From an uncultured Gammaproteobacteria bacterium (GTDB lineage: Bacteria; Pseudomonadota; Gammaproteobacteria; Ga0077536), in NCBI GenBank assembly GCA_938082545.1, contig CALKCL010000002.1, positions 62,001 to 126,000 of the forward strand: a stretch of DNA of 64,000 bases, given 5' to 3'. How positions within the stretch are numbered: position 1 is the stretch's first letter; each line of letters starts with the position of its first letter. The position numbers were made by a program, and so were the translations under genes. Shown here one piece after another: positions 1 to 9,667 of this stretch. The notes beneath the pieces are model-generated. The model did no database searches, was not told where the DNA came from, and saw nothing but the letters and a program-made list of their open reading frames with translations.

Positions 1-1274
1 GGCTTGACGGAAACATATTCCGCGGGGCCTGTTGAAACCCCGATAGTGCCATTGTTATCACGAACATTTAAAGCGATAGAGCCTCGCCACCTAGGCGTCG
101 AATATTGCTCTTCTTTACTTTCTGTCGCGTTCGAATGTCCATATATAGTTGTAAAAATCTTCCACAACAAACCGTCGTGATCGTACACCAGGGTAGTGGC
201 GATCGATCCAGTATCTGAGTCAACGAAAATGACTCGTTTCCCATAAGGATGGTCTTTCCACCGAGGCGTAGCCTCGACAACATAACAGGGACGAAGCTGC
301 CAACGATCAAGAGGGATTAAACTTAGTTTTCCGTGTGATAACGGCGTAGGATTTTTGGAGTTTGTCACGTGCAGAACAACTTTCTGCCCCAAATATCGCC
401 ATTCATTATCCATGACTAAACCTGAGAAGCCTTCAAAGTCATCCAGTGTCCAGTTAGTACCAACCCAGCTATCGGCTCTCTCACGCGCGGATAATCGACG
501 AACTCTTCGTTCACTCGGGAGATAAGAGTTAACTTGATCACCTTTCGTTTGGTCGAGCGGCCGCTCAATCACAAACTTCATGCCCGCCATATCGAAAGGC
601 GACTTGAATTCAAGATACTCTTTATAGAGTAAATGCTTACTCCCATCTACTTTCATTCGATAATTTGTTGAAGCTTCAGAAGCTAGTTTAGATAAATATA
701 CGCGCTGATAAAACATATCGAAATGACGGTCAACATGTCCACCACCCCGCATCACGCTTTTAATTTGATTGCCTTTCTTATTGCCTTTTGTAGGTGCCAC
801 ATTGAAAGATTTATTCTCGACTCGATAGCCGTATCGCTGCCAGCGATGGATATTGTTATAGGCTACCATCCAACCCGCATTTTCAGTTTTCTCAGCCTCA
901 ATCTGCTGGAATGAAAAAGGCTTCCCGGCGGTGTAATTTAGAAGTTCGCCCACCGAACCGATCTTAGCTTCGTTTTCAAAGCGCTTCGAAGCGGCCTGAT
1001 ATTTGGGGTGTGCAGCGTAATTCTCTGTTTCCGCAAGTTCTAATGAAAGCTCTTTAAATTCAAAATGTTCTGCGTAACCAGGTGGAAGATACCGAGACAA
1101 ATCGGGAACAGAAGATTGTCCGTATGTTCCCGGACTCAAGCCATCCTTCGGCGCCTCAGAGTGTTCGTCTAACCAACTCAGCAATCCCCCGTAGGACGAC
1201 TCTGCTACCGCAGCGGTGGGCAAACATAAAACACAGACGCAAACAGTAACCAGAAAACTTTTAATCGCAGTCAT
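1..1274 (-). CDS. DUF1329 family envelope protein (C-terminus off the left edge)
   Basis: An uninterrupted minus-strand frame runs from the ATG at 1274 to the window edge (about 424 codons), so the C-terminus is missing. An AGGGGAAGA ribosome site lies just upstream. The first ~25 residues form a signal peptide ending ...PTAAVA, so the protein is exported. The mature part has features I associate with DUF1329 proteins of Pseudomonas and marine gammaproteobacteria: GWMVAYNNIHRWQRYGYR near the middle, and PYGKRVIFVDSDTGSI followed by LVYDHDGLLWK toward the end. DUF1329 proteins are predicted outer-membrane or periplasmic proteins of LolA-like beta fold, often encoded beside RND exporters or lipid and steroid catabolism genes; the biochemical role is unknown. 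The neighbouring thiolase would fit a lipid context, which is inference. The family call is by motif memory only. Confidence 0.75.
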   Translation of the reverse strand, partial: MTAIKSFLVTVCVCVLCLPTAAVAESSYGGLLSWLDEHSEAPKDGLSPGTYGQSSVPDLSRYLPPGYAEHFEFKELSLELAETENYAAHPKYQAASKRFENEAKIGSVGELLNYTAGKPFSFQQIEAEKTENAGWMVAYNNIHRWQRYGYRVENKSFNVAPTKGNKKGNQIKSVMRGGGHVDRHFDMFYQRVYLSKLASEASTNYRMKVDGSKHLLYKEYLEFKSPFDMAGMKFVIERPLDQTKGDQVNSYLPSERRVRRLSARERADSWVGTNWTLDDFEGFSGLVMDNEWRYLGQKVVLHVTNSKNPTPLSHGKLSLIPLDRWQLRPCYVVEATPRWKDHPYGKRVIFVDSDTGSIATTLVYDHDGLLWKIFTTIYGHSNATESKEEQYSTPRWRGSIALNVRDNNGTIGVSTGPAEYVSVK

Positions 1275-1332
1275 TACTTCTTCCCCTTAGAACTCGACAA
1301 ACGAGAGCAATTTAATTACCGAAAGACAAAAA

Positions 1333-2511
1333 TCAGCAGACCTCAAACAGCCCCGCAGCCCCCATGCCTCCTCCTATACACATGGTCACCACAACGTTTT
1401 TGGCTCCTCGACGTTTACCTTCTATCAATGCATGACCGACAAGTCTGCTTCCGGTCACACCATAAGGATGGCCTACCGCGATAGAACCACCGTTGACGTT
1501 TAGCTTTGAACCATCAATACCAAGCTTGTCTCGACAATATAGCACTTGGCAGGCAAAGGCCTCGTTAAGCTCCCACAAATCTATGTCTGCTATGCTCAAG
1601 CCAGCTTTCTTCAACAATTTGGGAATAGCGAAAACTGGACCAATACCCATTTCATCAGGCTCGCAACCAGCTACCGAGAACCCCCGAAAGATACCAAGAG
1701 GTTCTAATCCTTTTTGGCTCGCAAGCTTCGAGCTCATAAGCACTTGAGCGGAGGCTCCATCAGAAAACTGGCTTGCGTTACCAGCGGCAATACAACCGCC
1801 CTCAAATACGGGCTTTATCTGGGAGACACTCTCATATGTTGTTCCGGGACGAATACCTTCGTCTTCCGAAGCGGTTACTGTCCTCGTAGATGCTTCGCCT
1901 GTTTCTTTATCAACTATTTTCATTGTTGTGGTCATAGGCGCGATTTCGTCGACGAATTTCCCACTCTCGCGCGCAACAGTAGCTAAATTTTGACTCTTAG
2001 CCCCATACTCATCCTGGGCTTCCCTCGAAATATTATAACGACTCGCAACTTGTTCAGCTGTCTGTAACATGCTCCAGTATATTTCTGGTTTCGCTTCTGC
2101 TAAATCGGGATCGTGAGTGAAATGCGAATTCATTTCGTTTTGAACGCACGAAATAGACTCGACACCACCTGCGACAAAAACATCTGCCTCACCAGCAATA
2201 ATCCTTTGCGCAGCAAGGGCTACGGTTTGTAATCCTGAGGAACAAAATCGATTTACAGTCATACCAGAAACAGACACAGGTAGTCCCGCCTTCAAAGCAA
2301 TCTGTCGCGCGATATTGTGGCCGGTGGCACCTTCAGGATTAGCACATCCCATCAATACATCTTCAACCTCGTCTCCTTGTATCCCAGCCCTTTCTAATGC
2401 TGATTTCACAACATGGCCGCCAAGGCTTGCCCCGTGAGTCATATTAAAAGAACCTTTCCAGCTTTTAGTTAAAGGGGTGCGGGCAGTCGAAACGATTACG
2501 GCGTCAGACAT
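1333..2511 (-). CDS. Acetyl-CoA acyltransferase (thiolase)
   Basis: Thiolase of 392 residues, the usual family length. It catalyses thiolytic cleavage of 3-ketoacyl-CoA in beta-oxidation, or the reverse condensation, in the cytoplasm. The nucleophilic cysteine is C90 in [10 protein letters not shown]. The C-terminal motifs [15 protein letters not shown] (catalytic His) and [10 protein letters not shown] (second Cys) are both present. I chose the ATG at 2511 because GAGGAGAGACAA lies directly upstream and [13 protein letters not shown] is the normal family N-terminus; a start 16 codons earlier adds residues without counterpart. No hydratase/dehydrogenase partner (FadB type) is adjacent, so the substrate range (fatty acids, steroid side chains, aromatic-derived beta-keto acids) is open. 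Confidence 0.93.
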   Translation of the reverse strand: MSDAVIVSTARTPLTKSWKGSFNMTHGASLGGHVVKSALERAGIQGDEVEDVLMGCANPEGATGHNIARQIALKAGLPVSVSGMTVNRFCSSGLQTVALAAQRIIAGEADVFVAGGVESISCVQNEMNSHFTHDPDLAEAKPEIYWSMLQTAEQVASRYNISREAQDEYGAKSQNLATVARESGKFVDEIAPMTTTMKIVDKETGEASTRTVTASEDEGIRPGTTYESVSQIKPVFEGGCIAAGNASQFSDGASAQVLMSSKLASQKGLEPLGIFRGFSVAGCEPDEMGIGPVFAIPKLLKKAGLSIADIDLWELNEAFACQVLYCRDKLGIDGSKLNVNGGSIAVGHPYGVTGSRLVGHALIEGKRRGAKNVVVTMCIGGGMGAAGLFEVC

Positions 2512-2672
2512 TTGTCTCTCCTCGAGAAAGTGTAGAATAGAAAGCAGTATAATTGGCAAAGAAGTATTTTATCAAATGTATTTGCACGGCAGCCCAGAAT
2601 TGTTTCTAAAAACATCGCTTGGTCACAAAGAATCATAATTATTGATTCTCCGCTAAGTAGGAAAATGTACTA

Positions 2673-3143
2673 ATGAATAGAGCCATTGCACCCACTGCAC
2701 GCTTCGCACTCAACTTAATGTTAGATCCTAACGATCGCTTACTGCTCCTGCTTCGGTCTGAGAATGCAAAGTTAGGACCGTCTAAATGGGGACTTCCAGC
2801 GGGAAAAATAGAAGGAAACGAAACTCCTACAGAAGCTGCCTTAAGAGAAATGCAGGAAGAAATAGGCTTTGGACATGAAATAGAACTCCAACGCTATTTG
2901 GGACCAATAAGAGATACTTACTATGGAGGGCAATACGAACTGCATCTCTTCCATTACAGCTGGTTTAAAGGGGAAGTGAGACTAAATGAAGAGCACACGG
3001 CCTTTGCTTGGGTCTCTAAAGAGGAAATTAGAAATTACGATGTAATGCATGGGATAGAGGAAGATATCGCTCTTCTTTCTCTGTGGCCTATCAGTTATTT
3101 AAATCCAGAGCGTGTCCCCAAAGCCACTGATAGTAAGGATTAG
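2673..3143 (+). CDS. Nudix hydrolase
   Basis: Cytoplasmic Nudix-fold pyrophosphohydrolase of 156 residues. The complete Nudix box GX5EX7REXXEEXG spans residues 44-66 (G44, E50, R58-E59, E62-E63, G65), so metal binding and catalysis should be intact. GPSKWGLPAGK before the box resembles enzymes acting on nucleotide-like substrates such as (d)NTPs or GDP-mannose, but the substrate cannot be read from the sequence. The gene is followed within 5 bases by a YbfF-like hydrolase, which suggests co-transcription. The upstream 161-bp gap holds an imperfect inverted repeat (GAATCA / TGATTC, 2630-2648) of unknown meaning. Confidence 0.9.
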   Translation: MNRAIAPTARFALNLMLDPNDRLLLLLRSENAKLGPSKWGLPAGKIEGNETPTEAALREMQEEIGFGHEIELQRYLGPIRDTYYGGQYELHLFHYSWFKGEVRLNEEHTAFAWVSKEEIRNYDVMHGIEEDIALLSLWPISYLNPERVPKATDSKD

Positions 3144-3147
3144 AAAT

Positions 3148-3921
3148 TTGAAACTTCACCATGAGAAGATAGGCTCCGGACCACCTGTTGTGGTTCTTCA
3201 TGGCCTATTTGGCTCTGGAAGAAATTGGGCTACCGTTGCTAAAGCGCTCTCGCACCAATACAGCTTCTTTCTCGTCGACCTTCGCAACCATGGTAAATCG
3301 CCCCATACAGACAGCATGAAATATGATGCGATGGCTGATGATGTATTACAGTTCATCAAAGAACTCGAGCTCCATAAAGCCACACTCATTGGGCATAGCA
3401 TGGGAGGGAAGGTAGCTATGACATGTGCTTTAAAGACCCCAACCATAGTGAAGAATCTAGTAGCAATCGACATAGCGCCCGTAGCTTACCCAAACTCTTT
3501 CTCAGAGATACTAGCTGCACTCAATGCCATGCCATTAGCTCAGATTCACTCCCGAAAAGACGCCGACACCTGGTTGGAAACAAGTATCCCTGAAATATCA
3601 ATCCGCTCGTTTATCCTGCAAAATTTATCTATAAAAGAAAGTATAGCGACCTGGCGCTTTAACTTAAAAGCGATAACTTTCAATATCCTCAACCTAGTAG
3701 GGAGCCTTCCTGACCTAACAAAAAGACCCTTTGAAGGCCCGACATGCTTCATTCGAGGGGCACTATCTGATAGAGTAGCAGTACCTGCGCAACCTAAGAT
3801 TAAACGCTTTTTTCCAAAAAACAGGATACAAACGGTGCCAGATGCTGGGCACTGGCCTCATACCGAAAACAGAGCAGAGTTCTTGAAAATTCTTAAATCC
3901 TGTTTAGATGAAAATCATTAG
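3148..3921 (+). CDS. ybfF: Alpha/beta hydrolase, YbfF-like esterase
   Basis: Alpha/beta-hydrolase-fold esterase, 257 residues from the start chosen here. The nucleophile elbow is GHSMGG (S84), the oxyanion-hole motif is HGLFGSGRNW near residue 20, and the catalytic histidine is in DAGHWPHTE (H235). E. coli YbfF is an acyl-CoA/ester hydrolase of about this size. The frame is also open from a GTG at 3112, inside the Nudix gene. The TTG at 3148 has AAGGA eight bases upstream and gives MKLHHEKIGSGPP, which matches the family N-terminus, so I prefer it. The natural substrate is unknown. Confidence 0.85.
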   Translation: MKLHHEKIGSGPPVVVLHGLFGSGRNWATVAKALSHQYSFFLVDLRNHGKSPHTDSMKYDAMADDVLQFIKELELHKATLIGHSMGGKVAMTCALKTPTIVKNLVAIDIAPVAYPNSFSEILAALNAMPLAQIHSRKDADTWLETSIPEISIRSFILQNLSIKESIATWRFNLKAITFNILNLVGSLPDLTKRPFEGPTCFIRGALSDRVAVPAQPKIKRFFPKNRIQTVPDAGHWPHTENRAEFLKILKSCLDENH

Positions 3922-3976
3922 ACGCAGTCTATATAGCTAAGAAAAATGCTGTTCTCTGCGGGAGATATAAACTCAA

Positions 3977-5197
3977 ATGTCAAAATTGAACGTTAATAAA
4001 GTTGTATTAGCATACTCTGGCGGTCTAGACACCTCCGTCATCCTGAAGTGGTTAGAGGATACTTATGACTGTGAAGTCGTGACTTTTACGGCGGACATAG
4101 GACAGGGTGAGGAATTAGAACCCGCACGACTAAAAGCTGAAAAAATGGGTGTTAAAGACATTTATATCGATGATCTTACTGATGAGTTCGTCTCAGATTT
4201 TGTCTACCCGATGTTTAGAGCTAATACTATATATGAGGGGGAATACCTGCTGGGTACTTCAATAGCCCGACCTCTTATCGCTAAAAGGATTGTAGAAATA
4301 GTGAAAGAAACTGGCGCAGATGCGATCGCGCATGGAGCAACCGGGAAAGGAAATGATCAGGTCCGGTTTGAATTAGGCGCCTATGCGCTAGATCCGGAAA
4401 TAAAAGTCATAGCACCGTGGCGAGAATGGGATCTAAATTCGCGAGAAAAACTCATTGCCTATGCCGAAAAAAACAACATCCCCATCGACTATAAAAAAGG
4501 GAACTCCTCCCCCTACTCGATGGATGCTAACCTTCTGCATATCTCCTATGAAGGAATGGAGCTAGAAGATCCGTGGATCACACCAGATGAAGCAATGTGG
4601 CGATGGACTGTGTCGCCTGAGCATGCACCGGCTGCCCCATGCATACTTGAACTGGAATACTCTAAAGGAGATATAACAGCGATAAATGGGTTATCGATGT
4701 CCCCCTCAGAGGTACTTCGATACCTTAATAAGGTTGGCGGAGAAAATGGAATCGGACGATTAGATATTGTTGAAAATAGGTATGTAGGAATGAAAGCGCG
4801 CGGATGCTATGAAACACCTGGCGGCACTATTATGCTAAAAGCACATCGCGCCATTGAATCCTTAACACTTGATCGGGAGGTGGCTCATATGAAAGATGAG
4901 CTGATGCCTAGATACGCCTCAATGATCTACAACGGTTATTGGTGGAGTCCAGAAAGACTGCTACTTCAAAAACTCATCGATCAATCTCAGGATAACGTGA
5001 ATGGCAAAGTTCGGTTATCCCTCTATAAAGGAAATGTCACTGTCCAAGGCCGTTGGTCACAACGTGACAGTCTGTTTAATACATCTCTAGCTACGTTCGA
5101 AGATGACGATGGCGCTTACAATCAAGCCGATGCAGAGGGGTTTATTAAATTAAATGCACTTCGGTTACGGGTGGCAAAAAACCGGGAAAACGACTAA
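3977..5197 (+). CDS. argG: Argininosuccinate synthase
   Basis: Condenses citrulline and aspartate with ATP to argininosuccinate, the penultimate step of arginine synthesis, in the cytoplasm. The 406 residues match the usual ~400-residue ArgG type. The N-type ATP pyrophosphatase loop AYSGGLDTS is at residues 12-20; [14 protein letters not shown] and the citrulline/aspartate-binding region with [18 protein letters not shown] are intact. It starts with ATG 55 bases after the ybfF-like gene, so it may share a transcript or have its own promoter. It converges on lysS with only 10 bases between stop codons. No other arginine gene is in the window. Confidence 0.97.
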   Translation: MSKLNVNKVVLAYSGGLDTSVILKWLEDTYDCEVVTFTADIGQGEELEPARLKAEKMGVKDIYIDDLTDEFVSDFVYPMFRANTIYEGEYLLGTSIARPLIAKRIVEIVKETGADAIAHGATGKGNDQVRFELGAYALDPEIKVIAPWREWDLNSREKLIAYAEKNNIPIDYKKGNSSPYSMDANLLHISYEGMELEDPWITPDEAMWRWTVSPEHAPAAPCILELEYSKGDITAINGLSMSPSEVLRYLNKVGGENGIGRLDIVENRYVGMKARGCYETPGGTIMLKAHRAIESLTLDREVAHMKDELMPRYASMIYNGYWWSPERLLLQKLIDQSQDNVNGKVRLSLYKGNVTVQGRWSQRDSLFNTSLATFEDDDGAYNQADAEGFIKLNALRLRVAKNREND

Positions 5198-5207
5198 ATA
5201 GATCCCT

Positions 5208-6719
5208 TTATTCTGAGTCTTTACGCATTCTCATTTGTGGAAACAATAGCACGTCTCGAATAGAAGGAGAGTCAGTAAAAAGCATTACCAGACGGTCTAT
5301 ACCAATGCCTTCGCCGGCTGTTGGCGGCATCCCATGCTCAAGAGCAGTTACATAATCTTCGTCGTAATGCATCGCCTCCAAATCGCCTGATTCTTTTGCA
5401 GAAACCTGATCTTTGAATCTCTGACTTTGGTCATCAGGATCATTAAGTTCGGAAAACCCATTGGCAATCTCACGCCCAGCGACGAAGAATTCAAAACGAT
5501 CCGTCACAAACGGGTCATCATCATTGCGCCTTGCCAATGGGGAGACCTCGGCCGGGTACTGTGTAATGAAGATTGGTCCCTCTAACTTAGGCTCTACAGT
5601 TTTTTCAAAGATCTCTATCAATATCTTTCCGAGGCCATAAGAATCTTCTAACTTGATCCCCAAGCCTTTAGCGTACGTTCGAGCAGTTTCGCAATCAGAA
5701 ACATCGGTAGCTTCTAACTCAGGATTGTAAGCAAGAATGGCACCGGTAACTGTCAATCGTTCAAATGGTTGACCGAAATCATAGGAAACTCCCTGATATT
5801 CGACCTCATAGCTACCAAAGAGCTCCATCGCCAACCCCTTCAGCATATCTTCAGTCAGAACCATCAAGTCTTCATAATTGGCGTAGGCTTCGTAAAACTC
5901 AATCATCGTAAACTCAGGATTATGACGTGTGGACAAACCCTCATTTCTAAAGTTTCGATTTATCTCATACACTTTTTCAAATCCACCAACTACCAAACGT
6001 TTTAGATACAGCTCAGGAGCAACTCTTAAGTAAAGTTCCATTTCAAGACTATTATGATGCGTAACAAACGGCCGTGCCGCAGCACCACCGGGAACAGGGT
6101 GCATCATAGGCGTTTCAACTTCTAAAAAATTTCTATCATTCAGAAAGTCACGCACAAAGTTAATTATTCGAGTTCGTGTTTGAAACGTTCTACGCGTGGA
6201 ATCATTCATTATTAAATCTAGATATCTCTGTCTGTACCGTGCCTCTATATCAGTAAGGCCATGCCATTTTTCAGGCAATGGGCGTAAGGCCTTCGTAATC
6301 AATTCAAGCCGATCGACTACTATTGATAACTCGCCTTTTTGTGTCCGAAACATTACCCCACTGGCACCCACTATGTCGCCTAAATCCCATTTCTTGAAAT
6401 CAGGATAAACTCCATCAGGTAACGAGTCCCGCTTAACATATAATTGAATAGCACCGCTCATATCTTTAATATGAGCAAATGAGGCTTTACCCATCACTCG
6501 TTGCGTCATCATACGCCCTGCAACAGTTGCTACGTGTCCCTCTTCAACAAGCTCTTCCGCGGTACTATCCTTAAAGCGTTCTTGTAATTCAGAGGCTAAC
6601 GCGTCTCTTTTAAAATCGTTGCGATATGGGTTCCCAGTTCTCTCTCTGAGCTGCTCTAGCTTTTCTCGGCGCTGCGCAATTAATTGCGCCTCAGTAGAAC
6701 TATCTTTAACATTAGACAT
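5208..6719 (-). CDS. lysS: Lysyl-tRNA synthetase, class II
   Basis: Charges tRNA-Lys with lysine in the cytoplasm. The 503 residues match class II LysRS (E. coli LysS 505). The N-terminal OB-fold anticodon-binding domain covers roughly residues 60-150. The three class II motifs are present: motif 1 around [16 protein letters not shown], motif 2 [19 protein letters not shown], and motif 3 [11 protein letters not shown] near the C-terminus. GAGGG seven bases before the ATG is a good ribosome site. It lies 15 bases downstream of prfB, the conserved prfB-lysS operon of gammaproteobacteria. Confidence 0.97.
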   Translation of the reverse strand: MSNVKDSSTEAQLIAQRREKLEQLRERTGNPYRNDFKRDALASELQERFKDSTAEELVEEGHVATVAGRMMTQRVMGKASFAHIKDMSGAIQLYVKRDSLPDGVYPDFKKWDLGDIVGASGVMFRTQKGELSIVVDRLELITKALRPLPEKWHGLTDIEARYRQRYLDLIMNDSTRRTFQTRTRIINFVRDFLNDRNFLEVETPMMHPVPGGAAARPFVTHHNSLEMELYLRVAPELYLKRLVVGGFEKVYEINRNFRNEGLSTRHNPEFTMIEFYEAYANYEDLMVLTEDMLKGLAMELFGSYEVEYQGVSYDFGQPFERLTVTGAILAYNPELEATDVSDCETARTYAKGLGIKLEDSYGLGKILIEIFEKTVEPKLEGPIFITQYPAEVSPLARRNDDDPFVTDRFEFFVAGREIANGFSELNDPDDQSQRFKDQVSAKESGDLEAMHYDEDYVTALEHGMPPTAGEGIGIDRLVMLFTDSPSIRDVLLFPQMRMRKDSE

Positions 6720-6734
6720 TCAAAAACCCTCAGA

Positions 6735-7830
6735 CTACAGTCCATTCCTTAAACTTGCTTCAATAAAAACATCCAGACCACCATCCAGTACTGCTTGTGT
6801 GTTTCCCGTTTCAACATTAGTACGTAAGTCTTTGATACGAGACTGGTCTAATACATAAGACCTGATCTGCGAGCCCCAACCAATATCGGCCTTACTATCT
6901 TCTAAAACTTGCTGATGTTCTGCTCGCTTCAACATTTCTTGCTCGTACATCTTACTGCGCAAAAGCTTCATAGCCTGATCTCGATTTTTATGTTGGGAAC
7001 GCTCATTCTGACATTGCACTACTATCCCTGTCGGCTTATGCGTTAGCCGAACAGCGGAGTCCGTCTTGTTAATATGCTGTCCACCCGCCCCGCTAGCTCG
7101 GTAAGTATCGACTCTAATATCAGAAGTATTAATATCAATTACAATATCATCATCGATTTCAGGAGCTACGAAAACAGAAGAGAACGAAGTGTGTCTCCGG
7201 CTGCCTGAATCAAAAGGAGACTTCCTAACAAGACGATGAACTCCCGTTTCTGTTCGTAACCACCCAAAAGCATAGTCGCCAGAAAATTTAATGGTAGCAC
7301 TTTTTATCCCGGCTACATCGCCAGGAGAGACTTCTATCAATTCAGAAACAAACTGATGCGATTCGCCCCACTTCAGATACATCCTTAACAACATCTCCGC
7401 CCAGTCTTGAGCCTCAGTCCCACCCGAGCCCGCCTGAATATCGAGGAATGCGCTACAGTGATCGGCTTCACCCGAAAACATCCTCTGAAACTCCAGGCTT
7501 TCGACCAATCTCTCAGCTTTACAAATATCGATTTTCACTGCCTGCGCAGTATGCTCATCGCCTTCTTCTTTCACCAATTCTAGCAATTCTTCAGCATCTT
7601 TTAACTGTGATTCTAATGCGTCAATAGAATCCACAACCCTCTCAAGACTAACTTTCTCTTTCCCTAGCTCTTGCGCAATTTTCGGCGTATCCCAGATAGT
7701 TGGCACCTGAAGCTCAAGCTCTACTTCGGAGAGTCTTTCTCTTTTAGAAGTATAGTCAAAGATACCCCCTAAGTGACTGTACCCGCGAGATAAGGTCCCT
7801 CGTGAGATTGAAAATCGGATTTAATTCCAT
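6735..7830 (-). CDS. prfB: Peptide chain release factor 2, made by programmed +1 frameshift
   Basis: RF2 recognises UGA and UAA and triggers peptide release. The coding region is in two frames: ATG at 7830 gives 24 codons ending ...SLRGYL then an in-frame UGA (7758-7756); a +1 shift at CUU-UGA-C continues with DYTSKRERL to the stop at 6735. The product is 364 residues, against 365 in E. coli. The RF2 tripeptide SPF (in [12 protein letters not shown]) reads stop codons, and [13 protein letters not shown] contains the catalytic GGQ. Any annotation starting at MPTIWDTP (7706) loses the first ~40 residues. Expression is autoregulated: scarce RF2 lets the ribosome pause at UGA and shift. It is co-directional with lysS. 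Confidence 0.97.
7755..7773 (-). promoter_or_regulatory. prfB +1 programmed ribosomal frameshift signal
   Basis: Reading the minus strand, CTTAGGGGGTATCTTTGAC contains an internal Shine-Dalgarno-like AGGGGG (7770-7765), the slippery codon CUU (7761-7759) and the UGA stop (7758-7756) followed by C. As I remember it, the core is the same as the E. coli prfB recoding site. The spacing of three bases between AGGGGG and CUU is the known requirement for efficient shifting. It acts as the sensor that adjusts RF2 level to demand. Confidence 0.96.
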
Positions 7831-7921
7831 GATGTTTACTAACAATTTGTAATTGGCTTACTTCATTGTAGCGCCATTGGGCTACTTGGGGAAACGCAGT
7901 ATGCTTCGTATTATGTTTAAA

Positions 7922-9667
7922 TTAAACGGCCTCAGCATACTCAATCATTAGTTGCAAAGTCTTCTGATTACGAAAGCGGTTAATAGTGAGTCGATAAACC
8001 ATCCTTATCACATTAGCATCAGCGTACCAGGCCTCATCAGCGCCTCCAAACATGATCGCTGGGATCCGCTTTCCAGATTCGGCGGGTTCTAATGTCAGTC
8101 GTGCGTGATTAGAACCTACAATCCTTCTGTCTTTTATTGTAAATACTCCATCAAATCGAGGCTCAGGGAACGCTTGGCCCCACGGAGAGACTGATTCCAA
8201 TTCTTCAGCTAAGGCCAAGCTCATGTCATCTGCTAACAGTAGGCCGTCAGTAGAGATAGTCCTATTTAATGTATCGGCATCTAAGACCTCTGAAACCTCC
8301 TCTTCGAATTTTTTCGAGAATTCGTTGAAATCTGATCGCGCAATTGACAGACCCGCCGCTGCTGCATGGCCGCCAAAACTAATTATCAATCCTTCACTGC
8401 GACTTGATACCCGAGCAAGTACATCCCGAACATGTACACCTGGGATCGAACGCGCGGAACCTTTAAGCACATTATTGTCGACTAATGCGAATGCAATTGT
8501 AGGACGGTAAAATTGTTCTTTTACTCTGGCAGCCACTATGCCAACGACACCTTGATGCCAATCTTCATGAAACAGGCACACCGCAGGGGCCAGAGAAACA
8601 TCATCGACAAGAGACGTTGAAATTAAGCTGAACGCCTTTTCTCTCATTTTATCTTCTATTTCACGTCTTTGCATATTCAAATCAGATAGTTGAATAGCTA
8701 TTTCTTTGCATCGCGCCGGTTCATCGCTAAGTAGGCACTCAACACCAAGTGACATGTCTGCGAGACGTCCAGCCGCATTAAGTCTAGGGCCGACAACAAA
8801 TCCGAGATCGCTGCTACGGATTTCCGCAGATTTCTTGTTAGCCACTTCAATTATCGCTGATATACCTGGTTGCCCGCGCCCTTGTCGAATAAGTCGCAAT
8901 CCATAATCTACCAAGCGACGATTATTTTGATCTAAAGGCACGACATCAGCTATCGTTCCCAAAGCGACCAGATCGAGCAAATTACTCAGCTTTGGCACAT
9001 CGATGTTCTTGAGCTTAAACCAATCGGCCTCGCGTAGTCGCCGTCGAACGGCGGCCATGACATAAAAAATCACACCTACACCAGCAAGCATTTTGCTCGG
9101 GAATTTATCACCGAATAAATTCGGATTTATAATAGCATCAGCAGCAGGCAGAGTTTCTCCCGGCAAGTGATGATCAGTAACCAACACACTTATCCCGCTA
9201 GCTTTAGCAGCCGCGACGCCACTGATGCTGGAAATTCCATTATCTACTGTAATAATCAAATCCGGTTGCATTTTTTTTGCGACCTCAACAATCTCTACAG
9301 TTAAGCCGTATCCAAATCCAAACCTATTCGGTACTAGGTATTCTACATTCTGGGCACCCATACTGCGTAAAGCCCGAATAGCCACAGCGATACTTGTCGC
9401 GCCATCCGCATCGTAGTCGCCGACTATAAGTATCTTTTTATCCGAGCGGACAGCATCTACAATTAAGTTTTCTGCCTTATCTATCCCGCTTAGAAGTTCC
9501 TGCGTATGTAGTCCACTAATTGAGATATCAAGCTGCTCGGAGGCAAGCACTCCTCGGAACTGCAGCACTCGACTAATGATGTGATGCATGCTTTGGGATA
9601 GAGTCGAAACAGCATTCGTCGATCTCCGAACTATCTTGGGCTTGAGCGGCAGACCGCTAAAACTCAC
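7922..9667 (-). CDS. recJ: Single-stranded-DNA-specific exonuclease RecJ
   Basis: 5'-3' single-strand exonuclease of recombination and mismatch repair, cytoplasmic. The chosen start gives 581 residues (E. coli RecJ 577). DHH-superfamily metal motifs are present: DYDADG at 84-89, TVDNGISS, and DHHLPG at 165-170; FGGHAAAAG in the DHHA1 domain and a C-terminal OB-like region follow. I prefer the GTG at 9667: the protein then begins MSFSGLPLKPKIVRR, close to where homologues begin, and overlaps the preceding gene by 11 bases, suggesting translational coupling. An in-frame GTG at 9709 is possible but adds 14 residues with no ribosome site. The recJ-prfB-lysS order is conserved in relatives. Confidence 0.94.
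   Translation of the reverse strand: MSFSGLPLKPKIVRRSTNAVSTLSQSMHHIISRVLQFRGVLASEQLDISISGLHTQELLSGIDKAENLIVDAVRSDKKILIVGDYDADGATSIAVAIRALRSMGAQNVEYLVPNRFGFGYGLTVEIVEVAKKMQPDLIITVDNGISSISGVAAAKASGISVLVTDHHLPGETLPAADAIINPNLFGDKFPSKMLAGVGVIFYVMAAVRRRLREADWFKLKNIDVPKLSNLLDLVALGTIADVVPLDQNNRRLVDYGLRLIRQGRGQPGISAIIEVANKKSAEIRSSDLGFVVGPRLNAAGRLADMSLGVECLLSDEPARCKEIAIQLSDLNMQRREIEDKMREKAFSLISTSLVDDVSLAPAVCLFHEDWHQGVVGIVAARVKEQFYRPTIAFALVDNNVLKGSARSIPGVHVRDVLARVSSRSEGLIISFGGHAAAAGLSIARSDFNEFSKKFEEEVSEVLDADTLNRTISTDGLLLADDMSLALAEELESVSPWGQAFPEPRFDGVFTIKDRRIVGSNHARLTLEPAESGKRIPAIMFGGADEAWYADANVIRMVYRLTINRFRNQKTLQLMIEYAEAV

Noticed and set aside
2630-2648. Inverted repeat GAATCA / TGATTC upstream of the Nudix gene
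   Set aside because: The arms are only 6 bases with an AT-rich 7-base spacer; expected by chance at this base composition and not linked to a known regulator.
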